Source: Bradyrhizobium sp. URHD0069
Lineage (GTDB): Bacteria > Pseudomonadota > Alphaproteobacteria > Rhizobiales > Xanthobacteraceae
Length of the DNA: 64,000 nt
Direction of reading: 5' to 3'
Assembly (NCBI RefSeq): GCF_000701345.1
Contig: NZ_JNIJ01000014.1
Span: 112,943 to 176,942 of the forward strand
The translations under genes and the position numbers were made by a program. The notes under the pieces are model-generated. The model worked only from the letters and a program-made list of their open reading frames with translations. It did not search any database and was not told the origin of the DNA. Numbering within the stretch: position 1 is the first letter of the stretch; each line of letters opens with the position of its first letter. This document shows, in pieces, positions 52,370-60,758 of the stretch.

Positions 52370-54487
52370 TCACGCCCCGGTTTGCTCCGCCAATCCCACC
52401 GCCCACAATGCAAACGCATAGACGATGCCTACTTCGTCGAGCCGGTTGAAGCGGCCGGAGGCGCCGCCGTGGCCGGCGCCCATATTGGTGCGCAACAACA
52501 CCGGGCCGCCGCCGCTCATGGTGGCGCGCAGCCGCGCGATCCATTTCGCCGGCTCCCAATAGGTGACGCGCGGATCGGTGAGACCGCCCATCGCCAGGAT
52601 CGCCGGATACTCCTTCGCCGCCACGTTGTCGTATGGCGAATAGGACAGGATGGTCTTGAAGTCGGCTGCGCTTTCTATCGGGTTGCCCCATTCCGGCCAC
52701 TCCGGCGGCGTCAGCGGCAGCGTGTCGTCGAGCATGGTATTGAGCACGTCGACGAACGGCACTTCGGCGACGATGCCTGCAAACAACTCGCCTGCGCGAT
52801 TGGCGACCGCGCCCATCAGCATGCCGCCGGCGCTGGCGCCATGGCCGACGATGCGTTTCGCGCCGGTGTATTTGGCGTCGATCAGTGCCCGGCCCGCGGC
52901 CGCAAAATCATCAAAACTGTTGGTTTTCTTCTCGCGCTTGCCGTCGAGATACCAGCCCCAGCCCTTGTCGGTGCCGCCGCGGATATGCGCAATCGCATAA
53001 ACAAAGCCGCGATCGACCAGCGACAGCCGGTTGGCGGAAAACGACGCCGGCATCGCCATGCCGTAGGAGCCGTAACCGTAGAGCAGCAGCGGCGCGTGTC
53101 CGTCGCGCTTGAGATCGCGGCGGTGCAGGATCGAGACCGGCACCTCTGCGCCGTCATGCGAAGTGGCCATGATGCGGGTGGTGACGTAATCGGCGGGGTT
53201 GTGACCGGAGGGAATTTCCTGACGCTTGCGCAACGTGCGCGTTCGCCTCGCCATGTCATAGTCGTAGACTTCCGACGGCGTCGTCATCGACGAATAGGAG
53301 AAACGCAAATTCGTCGTATCGAATTCATAGCCGCCCATGGTGTCCAGCGAATACGCCGTCTCGGCAAACGCGATGGCGTGCTCGTCGCCTGATTTGAGAT
53401 CGCGGATGACGATCGCCGGCAGCGCGTTGGCGCGCTCCAGCCGCACCAGGTGACCCGAATACAGCTCGATGTCGATGATGTAGACGCCTGCGCGATGCGG
53501 GATCAGGTCGCGCCAACTGGCACGCCCCGGCGATCGCAGCGGCGCGGTGACGATCTTGAAATCGATGGCATCATGGGCATTGGTGAGAATGAACAGTTCG
53601 TCTCCACGGTCGGCCACCGAATATTGCACGCCGACCTCCCGCTCCGCGACAAGGCGCGGCGGCGCGTCGGGCTCGGCCAGATCGATCAGCCGCTGCTCGG
53701 AGGTTTCGTGGTCGCCGCCGGCAATCACGCAAAAGCGGCCGCTGGAACTTTCATGGATATGGGTGAACCAGCCGGAATCGTGCTCTTCGTAAACCAGCAG
53801 ATCGTCCGCCTGCAGCGTACCCAGGCGATGACGCCAGACCTGCATCGGACGGTGATTGTCGTCGAGCTTGACGTAGAAGAAACTCTTGCAGTCCGCGCTC
53901 CACACCACCGCGCCGTCGGTTTCCTCGACAAGGTCGTCACGGTCCGCACCATTGGCCCAGTCGCGCACGCGAACTGAAAAATATTCCGAGCCCTTGATAT
54001 CAGCGCTCCAGGCCTCGAGCCGATGATCCGGTGAATGCCGGGCGCCGCCGAACTTGAAGTATCTATGATTAGCCGCGAGTTGGTCGCCATCGAGGATGAT
54101 TTCGATCTCTCCACCATCGCGCGGGCAGCGCCCGAACAATTCGTGCTGACCGCCTTCGCGGAATCTGCGCAAATAGGCGTAGGGGCCATCCGGCGCGGGC
54201 ACGCTGGAATCGTCTTCCTTGATCCGGCCGCGCATTTCCGCAACCAGCTTCTTCTGCAGGCCGGCGGTGTGGCCGAGCAGGCTGTCGGTGTAATCGTTCT
54301 CCGCTTCGAGGTAATTACGGATATCCGCGTTCAGGATCGAAGGATCGCGCAGCACCTCCTGCCAGTTGGCATCTTTCAGCCACGCGTAATCGTCCGTCAC
54401 CGTGATTCCGTGGGTAGTGAATGAATGCGGGCGGCGCGGCGCCAGCGGCACCGGCTGCGAGCTCTTGGTTCTTATCGGTTGTGTCAC
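52370..54487 (-). CDS. S9-family prolyl oligopeptidase (oligopeptidase B-like)
   Basis: The 705-residue cytoplasmic serine peptidase has a beta-propeller N-terminal part (from DDYAWLKDANWQEVL) and an alpha/beta-hydrolase C-terminal part. The catalytic triad is seen as Ser in GHGASAGGMLMG, Asp in GLTDPRVTYWEP and His in GAGHGGASGR. RGGTDKGWGWYLDGK is the conserved peptidase block. Oligopeptidase B cleaves short peptides after basic residues. The start is GTG 54487; the frame is open far upstream, but that sequence overlaps the divergent MBOAT gene and is not protein-like. Confidence 0.9.
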   Translation of the reverse strand: MTQPIRTKSSQPVPLAPRRPHSFTTHGITVTDDYAWLKDANWQEVLRDPSILNADIRNYLEAENDYTDSLLGHTAGLQKKLVAEMRGRIKEDDSSVPAPDGPYAYLRRFREGGQHELFGRCPRDGGEIEIILDGDQLAANHRYFKFGGARHSPDHRLEAWSADIKGSEYFSVRVRDWANGADRDDLVEETDGAVVWSADCKSFFYVKLDDNHRPMQVWRHRLGTLQADDLLVYEEHDSGWFTHIHESSSGRFCVIAGGDHETSEQRLIDLAEPDAPPRLVAEREVGVQYSVADRGDELFILTNAHDAIDFKIVTAPLRSPGRASWRDLIPHRAGVYIIDIELYSGHLVRLERANALPAIVIRDLKSGDEHAIAFAETAYSLDTMGGYEFDTTNLRFSYSSMTTPSEVYDYDMARRTRTLRKRQEIPSGHNPADYVTTRIMATSHDGAEVPVSILHRRDLKRDGHAPLLLYGYGSYGMAMPASFSANRLSLVDRGFVYAIAHIRGGTDKGWGWYLDGKREKKTNSFDDFAAAGRALIDAKYTGAKRIVGHGASAGGMLMGAVANRAGELFAGIVAEVPFVDVLNTMLDDTLPLTPPEWPEWGNPIESAADFKTILSYSPYDNVAAKEYPAILAMGGLTDPRVTYWEPAKWIARLRATMSGGGPVLLRTNMGAGHGGASGRFNRLDEVGIVYAFALWAVGLAEQTGA

Positions 54488-54646
54488 TCGGTCCTCTCGT
54501 CTGGTCCTGCGGAGGCGGCCGCCCCTCATGTCATATCGGTGCGATCCAGCGGATTGCCAGAAGTGCCGCCACGGCGCCAGAGCTGCGGCCAGCATGTTGA
54601 CAGATTGTAGGGTTAGGCTTTCCGGCGAGCCCGGGACCAAGGACCC

Positions 54647-56083
54647 ATGCTTTTCAACTCGTACCAGTTCATTTTCCTGTTCCTGCCGATCGCCTTGGCC
54701 GGCTATTTCGTGCTCGGGCGGCTTGGCAATCTGGCGCCCGTGATCTGGCTGGCGCTGGCGTCGCTGGTCTTCTACTCCGTGAGCAACTGGCAATTCGTGC
54801 TGCTGCTGCTGGCGTCGATCGCGTTCAATTATGTCATCGGCCTGCTGCTGCTCTCGAAATGGTTGGGCCCCGGACCGCGCTTTGCAGCCCTGGCGATCGG
54901 TGTCGCCGGAGATATCCTGACGCTCGGCTATTTCAAATACGCCGGCTTCCTGGCCGCCAACCTGAACGCCATCTTCTCGACCGGTCTGACGCTCAATATA
55001 CTGCTGCCGGTTGGAATTTCGTTCTACACTTTCACGCAGATCGCGTTTTTGGTCGATGCTTACAGGGGAAAGGTCGCGCGTTACGCGCTGCCGCATTACG
55101 CGCTGTTCGTCACTTATTTCCCGCATCTGATCGCGGGACCGATTCTTCACCACAAGGACATGATCCCGCAATTCGAGCGCGCCGAGGCGAAACGGCCCGA
55201 CGCGCATCTGATCCTGTGCGGCGTGATCATCTTCGCGATCGGCCTATTCAAGAAGACCTGTCTCGCCGACGGTATCCAGCCCTTGGTCTCGCTCGCCTTC
55301 GGCCCCAATGCGCCGACATTCGATCAGGCCTGGATCGGTGCGCTGGCCTATACATTTCAGCTCTATTTCGATTTCTCTGGCTATTCCGACATGGCGATCG
55401 GCATCTCGCTGATGTTTGGCATCTTCCTGCCGCTTAATTTCAACTCGCCCTACAAGGCCACCAGCATCATCGATTTCTGGCGGCGCTGGCACATGACGCT
55501 GTCGCAATTCCTGCGCGACTATCTCTACATCCCGCTCGGTGGCAACCGGCATGGCCCGGTCCTGCGTTACGTGAACCTGATGATCACCATGGTGCTCGGC
55601 GGGCTCTGGCACGGCGCGGCTTGGACCTTTGTGGTATGGGGCGCGCTGCATGGCGCGTATCTCTGCATCAATCACGCCTGGAACAATTATGGTCCCGCGA
55701 TTGCGCCGCGCTTCGCGCCTGTTGCTAATGCTGCCGCGTTCATCCTGACATTTTTGTCGGTCGTCATCGCCTGGGTGTTCTTTCGCGCCGACAGCATGGC
55801 GACGGCGATCCATGTGCTGTCGAAGATGGCTAACCCCACGCAGATCGCATTCGGTCGCGTGGAAATGACCTACACACTGTTCATCATCATCTACGCCGCG
55901 ATCGCATTGTTTGCCCCGAACACGCAGGCGATCATGGGCTATGACCACAAGAATCGGACCGTAGGCCCCGCGCCCGGCGCCTTGCCGCTGCGCCCGCTCT
56001 TGCTCTATGCGTCGGCGGCAGCGCTGGCTTTCGGGATTCTCGGAATCCAGCAGCAGAGCGAATTCATTTACTTCAGGTTCTGA
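54647..56083 (+). CDS. MBOAT-family O-acyltransferase (AlgI-like)
   Basis: The 478-residue integral membrane protein has about 11 helices. It begins LFNSYQFIFLFLPIALAGY, has VGISFYTFTQIAFLVD, and the active-site His in MVLGGLWHGAAWTF, all AlgI/DltB hallmarks. It passes acyl groups across the membrane for O-acetylation of an exopolysaccharide or cell-wall polymer. AAGGA precedes ATG 54647. Its stop overlaps the next gene's ATG by one base. It is divergent from the S9 peptidase. Confidence 0.9.
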   Translation: MLFNSYQFIFLFLPIALAGYFVLGRLGNLAPVIWLALASLVFYSVSNWQFVLLLLASIAFNYVIGLLLLSKWLGPGPRFAALAIGVAGDILTLGYFKYAGFLAANLNAIFSTGLTLNILLPVGISFYTFTQIAFLVDAYRGKVARYALPHYALFVTYFPHLIAGPILHHKDMIPQFERAEAKRPDAHLILCGVIIFAIGLFKKTCLADGIQPLVSLAFGPNAPTFDQAWIGALAYTFQLYFDFSGYSDMAIGISLMFGIFLPLNFNSPYKATSIIDFWRRWHMTLSQFLRDYLYIPLGGNRHGPVLRYVNLMITMVLGGLWHGAAWTFVVWGALHGAYLCINHAWNNYGPAIAPRFAPVANAAAFILTFLSVVIAWVFFRADSMATAIHVLSKMANPTQIAFGRVEMTYTLFIIIYAAIALFAPNTQAIMGYDHKNRTVGPAPGALPLRPLLLYASAAALAFGILGIQQQSEFIYFRF

Positions 56084-57192
56084 TGAGTAAACCGGCCAAG
56101 AATCTGCTTCGGCTTCTGTGCACGAGCGGGCTCATCCTCCTGATGGCGGCCGCGCTCAATTTTGCGGTCGATCCGCTGCAACTGTTCAGGCCCGCGCGCA
56201 TCTTTCCGGCGATGTACTCGCCCGATACGCGCATGCAGAATGCCGGGCTGATCCGAAGCCAGGATTTCGACACTGTCTTCATGGGTACGTCGCTCGCCAT
56301 TCATTTCCGGCAGAGCGATATGGACAGGATCCTCGGCGTTCGTTCACTAAAGCTGGCAATGCCTGGATCAAGCTCAAAGGAGCAAAGTTTTGTGCTTGCC
56401 GCCGCGGTTGAGCGCCGCCCGAAGCGGGTGGTCTGGCAGATGGACGAATGGATCTTCCGCGAGGCGACGGACATCGACAAGAACATCCATCTTCCGGCCG
56501 ACCTCTACCGCAGAAATACCAAAGGTGTCGCAAGTTACCTCTTTGACGGCGCCATGGCGCGCGAATCGCTTTGGCTCCTGGCGCGATCGATTCCGCCACT
56601 GCAGCCGCTGGTCGCCCGGTTGACCAATGGCGTGCTGTTCAAGTTTCCGATCGCCCGGGTTGACGATATCAATGCTCTTCGGCCCGACTATGACGTGTCC
56701 GAAGCGTATAATTCCAAGAAGGCGCTGGCCGCGTTCACGCGCATGACGGCCGCGCGTAGCGCCTATCTGGCGGAGGGGTACAATTATGACGCGATGATAT
56801 GGCGTTTCGAGCAGGATGCGATCGGCCTGATCGGGAAAAATCCCGATGTCAAATTCGACATCTATTTTCCGCCGTATTCAATCCTGCAATTCGTGGCGAT
56901 GCGGGACACCTCGCCGGCGACGCTGAAGATCGTGTATGATTTCTCGACCCACGCAGCTTCACGATTGCTGCAGTATCCGAATGTCAGCCTTCATGACTTC
57001 CGCGCGGCAAAGGAAATCACGCACGACCTGAACAATTACGCCGACATGGTTCATCACTCGCCCGCGATCGATTTGAAAGTTCTTTCGATGCTGGCCGAGG
57101 GAAAATACGTCGTTGATCGCGCGGCGCCAACGGCACCGCTCGAGCACCTCAAGACGCAGATCGAGGCGTACCGGATCGAACAGCCCCGGTAG
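56083..57192 (+). CDS. Exported SGNH/DltD-like partner of the MBOAT acyltransferase
   Basis: The 369-residue protein has an N-terminal signal anchor (LLCTSGLILLMAAALNFAV) and a periplasmic domain in which FDTVFMGTSLAIHF replaces the GDS block of SGNH hydrolases (Gly-Thr-Ser). A late His (NYADMVHHSPAID) could complete a Ser-His site. AlgI-type MBOATs usually need such an AlgJ/DltD-like partner. Start ATG 56083 overlaps the MBOAT stop (TGATG), indicating coupling. The polymer they modify is unknown. Confidence 0.7.
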   Translation: MSKPAKNLLRLLCTSGLILLMAAALNFAVDPLQLFRPARIFPAMYSPDTRMQNAGLIRSQDFDTVFMGTSLAIHFRQSDMDRILGVRSLKLAMPGSSSKEQSFVLAAAVERRPKRVVWQMDEWIFREATDIDKNIHLPADLYRRNTKGVASYLFDGAMARESLWLLARSIPPLQPLVARLTNGVLFKFPIARVDDINALRPDYDVSEAYNSKKALAAFTRMTAARSAYLAEGYNYDAMIWRFEQDAIGLIGKNPDVKFDIYFPPYSILQFVAMRDTSPATLKIVYDFSTHAASRLLQYPNVSLHDFRAAKEITHDLNNYADMVHHSPAIDLKVLSMLAEGKYVVDRAAPTAPLEHLKTQIEAYRIEQPR

Positions 57193-57359
57193 GGGGCCTC
57201 GTCTGAGAGTCTGACTCAAAATACAGCCAACGAAGTTGGCCGTTCTAATCAAGCCCGGCCATGACGAAAAGCGAATCGCGTTCAGGTGGCTAGAGACGGG
57301 GTTGAAAATGCCGGCTGCATTTTCCATCACACTCTGAGGAGCGCGCTCTTGCGCGCGTC

Positions 57360-57419
57360 TGCTTTCGCGGAGCCTGTCATCGGGCGCGCATTCGCGCGAC
57401 CCGTTGGCTCGCAATGACG
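57360..57419 (-). repeat. 60-bp dispersed repeat at the 3' end of the aminotransferase gene
   Basis: This segment matches 60698-60757 with three differences. It ends 5 nt from the aminotransferase stop codon, just as the other copy abuts the stop of the gene at 60759. Confidence 0.8.
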
Positions 57420-57424
57420 CCTCA

Positions 57425-58612
57425 TCATGCACTTACGCTTTCGCCGAGCCACTCGATTGCGGCTTCGGTGCCGCCCTTGCCGTGCGGAATAGCGAGCGCG
57501 TTGAGGCCGACCTCGATGACGCCCAGCGTGCCCAGGATCATCGGGGCGTTGACGTGCCCCATATGGGCGATCCGAAACGCCTGGCCTGCGAGGTCGCCGA
57601 TCCCGACGCCGAGCACCACGCCGCATTTCTCCTTGCAATAGCGTTGCAGCGCGACCGGATCTTGGCCGTTCGACATGACGACGGTTGTCACCGTGTCCGA
57701 CCGCTCGCCGGCTTCCGCGATGTTGAAGCCGAGCACCTGGCCTTGCGCCCAAACCGCGACCGCGCGGCGAACCGCTTCGGCCAAAAGGCGATGACGCAGG
57801 AAGACGTTCTCAAGCTGCTCTTCGAATATCATGTCTATGGACTGGCGCAGCGCGAACAGCAGATGCACCGGCGCGGTGCCGGCGTATTTCCGATAGTGCT
57901 CGGCGCCTTCGCGTTCGGTCCAGTCCCAATAGGGCGTCCGCAGTCCGGCGGTTTTATGCACCTCGCGGGCGCGATCGTTGGCGGCGACGAAGCCGAGGCC
58001 CGGCGGCGCCATCAGGCCTTTCTGCGATCCGGACATCGCGACGTCGATGCCCCACGCATCCATCTCAAACGGCATGCAGCCGAGCGAGGCCACCGCATCG
58101 ACCATGAACAGTGCCGGGTGACCTGAAGCCTTGATGGCCTGGCCGATGGCTTCGATGTCGTTATATGCCCCCGAGGCGGTATCGACCTGCACCGCAAGGA
58201 TCGCCTTGATCTTGTGATCCTTGTCCTGCCGCAACCGTGCTTCGACCTCAGCGGGGCGTATCGCGCGCCGCCAGTCACCCTTCAGCACTTCGACGTCGGC
58301 GCCCATGGCGGCCGCGGCGATGCCCCAGCCGATGGCAAACCGGCCGCTCTCCAGCACCAGAACCTTGTCGCCGCGCGACAGCACGTTGCTGAGCACGGCT
58401 TCCCAGGCGCCGTGCCCATTGGCGATGTAGATGTAGGAGGGCCCTTTGGTGGCGAACAATCTCGAGAGATCGCGCAACAGGCTGTCGGTCATCTCGACCA
58501 TCTGATCGGAATAGATGTCCAGCGCCGGACGATGCATCGCCCGCAACACTTCGTCGGGCATCGTGGTGGGCCCGGGGATAGCCAGAAATTCCCGGCCCGC
58601 GCGAACGACCAT
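57425..58612 (-). CDS. PLP-dependent alanine/serine-glyoxylate aminotransferase family protein
   Basis: The 395-residue class V aminotransferase fold protein starts with FLAIPGPTTMPDEVLRAM. YIANGHGAWEAVLSNVL is the cofactor-phosphate region, MVDAVASLGCMPFEMD gives the PLP-N1 Asp, and SGSQKGLMAPPGLGF the Schiff-base Lys. It would transfer amino groups from Ala or Ser to glyoxylate. It stands alone between two kinds of repeats. Confidence 0.88.
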   Translation of the reverse strand: MVVRAGREFLAIPGPTTMPDEVLRAMHRPALDIYSDQMVEMTDSLLRDLSRLFATKGPSYIYIANGHGAWEAVLSNVLSRGDKVLVLESGRFAIGWGIAAAAMGADVEVLKGDWRRAIRPAEVEARLRQDKDHKIKAILAVQVDTASGAYNDIEAIGQAIKASGHPALFMVDAVASLGCMPFEMDAWGIDVAMSGSQKGLMAPPGLGFVAANDRAREVHKTAGLRTPYWDWTEREGAEHYRKYAGTAPVHLLFALRQSIDMIFEEQLENVFLRHRLLAEAVRRAVAVWAQGQVLGFNIAEAGERSDTVTTVVMSNGQDPVALQRYCKEKCGVVLGVGIGDLAGQAFRIAHMGHVNAPMILGTLGVIEVGLNALAIPHGKGGTEAAIEWLGESVSA

Positions 58613-58637
58613 TGGGTTTATTCCTTTTGGGTATGCC

Positions 58638-58741
58638 CTAGAGCCTTTGCCGTTTCGATAGAATCGAAACGGGCTCTAGATTCTTGATTTGACGCGTCTT
58701 CTTGATGTGAACCGGTCTCCACTTCGCTTGAAAACGCTCTG
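58638..58741 (-). repeat. Dispersed palindromic repeat, copy 2
   Basis: This is the inverse-orientation copy of the element at 44935-45064, without the ~25-nt internal insert. It keeps the CCGTTTCGAT/ATCGAAACGG hairpin and the CTAGAGC-type ends. It lies 26 nt upstream of the aminotransferase start. Confidence 0.8.
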
Positions 58742-58897
58742 GGAAAGGGATGCAAGGGAATGACCGGAAATTCAAGCTGGAACATGATGATAATGGGTTG
58801 AAGCCGTCATTGCGAGCGCAACGAAGGCAATCCAGGGCTGCAAGGAAGATTGGAATGCCTCGTCGCTTCGCTCCTCGCCATCACGGCCTGCGGCAGT
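58742..58897. repeat. Intergenic region with a third, diverged repeat of the 57360/60640 type
   Basis: GTCATTGCGAGCGCAACGAA from 58808 and the following GGCAATCCA resemble the start of the repeat at 60640. The match fades after ~30 nt. No gene is seen. Confidence 0.45.
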
Positions 58898-59734
58898 CTA
58901 TTTATTCAAGGCGCCGGCGATCGCTTGCCAGATTTGATCCTTGATCTCGGTCGCGGGCGGGCTGGGAATGATCGCGGCGGGATTTGTCCGCTTCTGGCAC
59001 GCCTCGACCAGACGCAAAATCCAGACCTCGCCGTCGGTGTAATAGCGATCGCCGCCGCCGTTATACCCCGCCAGCGTGGGCCCGATGCCCGTCACCTGAT
59101 ACTTTGCTTCAACCATTCCGGCAGCTTCCAGGTCGGTGGCGAGAAACTTTCGCTCGGCGTCGATATCCGCACCGATATGATGGGTGATGGCGCCGGTATA
59201 GCGGCTGACCCCGACGCTTCGGTCGAACGTGGCGTCGCCGAGCCACACCGGCCGCTTTTCCTCGCCGGCGTCCAGCACCTTCCAGAAACGCACATGATGG
59301 CGATGATCGGCGCTGTTGCCGTCTGGCTTTTCGAAGGCGAGGTCCTCGCGGCGGTCGAGATAATAAAGGCTGCTGACCGGCGCGTCGCGATAGGGCCGGT
59401 CCAGCAGCACGCTGCCGGCGATCTCGATGGAGGATCGCAGCGTCACGGGATCGGCGGGATACCAGCCGGCGGCATGCATGGCGCAGAGAACGTCAAACTT
59501 GTCGCCGACCAGCCCGACATTGATCGGATCGCCGGGAATGCCCTGCGCGGTGCGGGTGACCATGGGCAGCGTCGCAAGGCCCTTCTGGTGCTCGTAGTGC
59601 GTCCAGACCATCGGCAATACGAGATAGGCGATCAGGGTATAGGCGGCGACCACCAACAGCGCGAGCAACGCCGTGCGCTTTACCCGCTGATGTTTCGGCG
59701 GTGCCCTGGATTGCACGCCATTGCTGTCAGCCAC
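58898..59734 (-). CDS. LssY C-terminal domain membrane protein
   Basis: The 278-residue protein has one N-terminal membrane helix (ALLALLVVAAYTLIAYLVLPMVW), then an extracytoplasmic LssY_C-type domain: GDPINVGLVGDKFDVL, AAGWYPADPVTLRSSIEIA, FEKPDGNSADHRHHVRFW and FDRSVGVSRYTGAITHHIG. The His-rich stretch HRHHVRFW could bind metal. The function of LssY_C is unknown; in LssY it is fused to a PAP2 phosphatase, absent here. GTG 59734 is chosen because the membrane helix then falls at residues ~20-42; the upstream open frame is antisense to nothing known but unlike protein. Confidence 0.78.
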   Translation of the reverse strand: MADSNGVQSRAPPKHQRVKRTALLALLVVAAYTLIAYLVLPMVWTHYEHQKGLATLPMVTRTAQGIPGDPINVGLVGDKFDVLCAMHAAGWYPADPVTLRSSIEIAGSVLLDRPYRDAPVSSLYYLDRREDLAFEKPDGNSADHRHHVRFWKVLDAGEEKRPVWLGDATFDRSVGVSRYTGAITHHIGADIDAERKFLATDLEAAGMVEAKYQVTGIGPTLAGYNGGGDRYYTDGEVWILRLVEACQKRTNPAAIIPSPPATEIKDQIWQAIAGALNK

Positions 59735-59789
59735 GTCCCGCGCTCCGCGATTGGCCTGTCGCGAAGGATAGCACGGCCGGGTGAGGACG

Positions 59790-60518
59790 CTATCGCCTGG
59801 TCTCGCGGCAGCCGGCGGCTTCGGCCTCGTCCACCGAACAGAACCAGCGCGTGCCCTTGCTGATTTGCATCTTGATCTGCGTATACCAGCGGCTGGTCGG
59901 CTGGTGATAGATGCATTCGCCGGATCGGTTGACGTTGCCCTTGATGGTGCAGTCGGGCGAAGGCGCCACCGGTCCCGAAGCCGACGCCAGCAGGATCGCG
60001 CGGGCGTGTTCGGGCGGTTTGACGGCGCCGAGTATCGCGGTCTTCTTGTTGCGCACGCGCCAGTCCCACGGCGCGATGAAGGCGCCCTGCCACATGCCGG
60101 CCTTGGCCTCGCGCGCGGCCTTTTCATCGGCGTCGTAATCGCGGGATATTCGCGCATAGGACAGCGCCCATCCGCTCTTCACCATCCATTTCTGGATGTC
60201 CTCGCCGTCGACCTCGCACCGCGCCACGATATGGCCGCGCCGATCGGTGTTCTGGCGCGGGCGACAGGTCCAGGTCTTGTTGTCGGCATGCTTGATGAGT
60301 TCGTCGCGCGCGGCGACGCCGCAGGTCCAGCGCTCGCCCTTGGTGTTGAGGCAGAGCTGGTCCACCGACGGCGCGTCGATCCCGCCCAGACGGATCCGGC
60401 TGTTGCCGATCTGAATCTGGTCGCCCTCGCGGATTTTCGGAATCCCGGTGATGTCGGCGGCTTCCGCGATCACAGGCCACAGCAATACCGCGGTCGCCAA
60501 CAGGAATTTCATGAACAT
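59790..60518 (-). CDS. Secreted thermonuclease-like (SNase family) protein
   Basis: The 242-residue protein has a signal peptide (FLLATAVLLWPVIAEAA) followed by a staphylococcal-nuclease-type OB fold: IRLGGIDAPSVDQLC, the Arg-rich RRGHIVARCEVDGEDIQKWM and SRDYDADEKAAREAKAGMWQG. The C-terminal ~70 residues (IYHQPTSRWYTQIKM, WFCSVDEAEAAGCR) form a small Cys-containing domain seen attached to such nucleases in this group. It would cut nucleic acids in the periplasm or outside. Start ATG 60518 or 60512. Confidence 0.83.
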   Translation of the reverse strand: MFMKFLLATAVLLWPVIAEAADITGIPKIREGDQIQIGNSRIRLGGIDAPSVDQLCLNTKGERWTCGVAARDELIKHADNKTWTCRPRQNTDRRGHIVARCEVDGEDIQKWMVKSGWALSYARISRDYDADEKAAREAKAGMWQGAFIAPWDWRVRNKKTAILGAVKPPEHARAILLASASGPVAPSPDCTIKGNVNRSGECIYHQPTSRWYTQIKMQISKGTRWFCSVDEAEAAGCRETRR

Positions 60519-60639
60519 GCAAAGCGGCCGTATCAAATGTGAATCACACGCTGGCGATTGTGCTGCGGATTGGGCCGCCGCACCAGCGACTGAGGACCCG
60601 ACTGCGGTCAACTTTGCGCTACCGTGCTTTACGCCACCG

Positions 60640-60757
60640 TCATTGCGAGGAGCAAAGCGACGAAGCAATCCAAATCCTGGTTGCCCAGTTGCTGGATTGC
60701 TTTCGCGGAGCCCGTCATCGGGCGCGCATTCGCGCCACCCGTTGGCTCGCAACGACG
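60640..60757 (-). repeat. Palindromic intergenic repeat at the 3' end of the 60759 gene
   Basis: Inner arms GCAATCCA and TGGATTGC and imperfect outer arms around CATTGCGAG/CTCGCAACG make a long interrupted palindrome. Its second half (60698-60757) is the 60-bp match to 57360-57419. It ends one base before the stop codon of the gene. Confidence 0.75.
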
Positions 60758-60758
60758 G

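Noticed and set aside
54488..55207. Extension of the S9 peptidase frame upstream of GTG 54487
   Set aside because: The extra residues are His/Arg/Gln-rich, overlap the divergent MBOAT gene and precede the normal family N-terminus.
58806..58870. tRNA or other structured RNA gene
   Set aside because: The inverted sequences belong to the dispersed repeat family; no cloverleaf or tRNA arm motifs were found here or elsewhere in the window.
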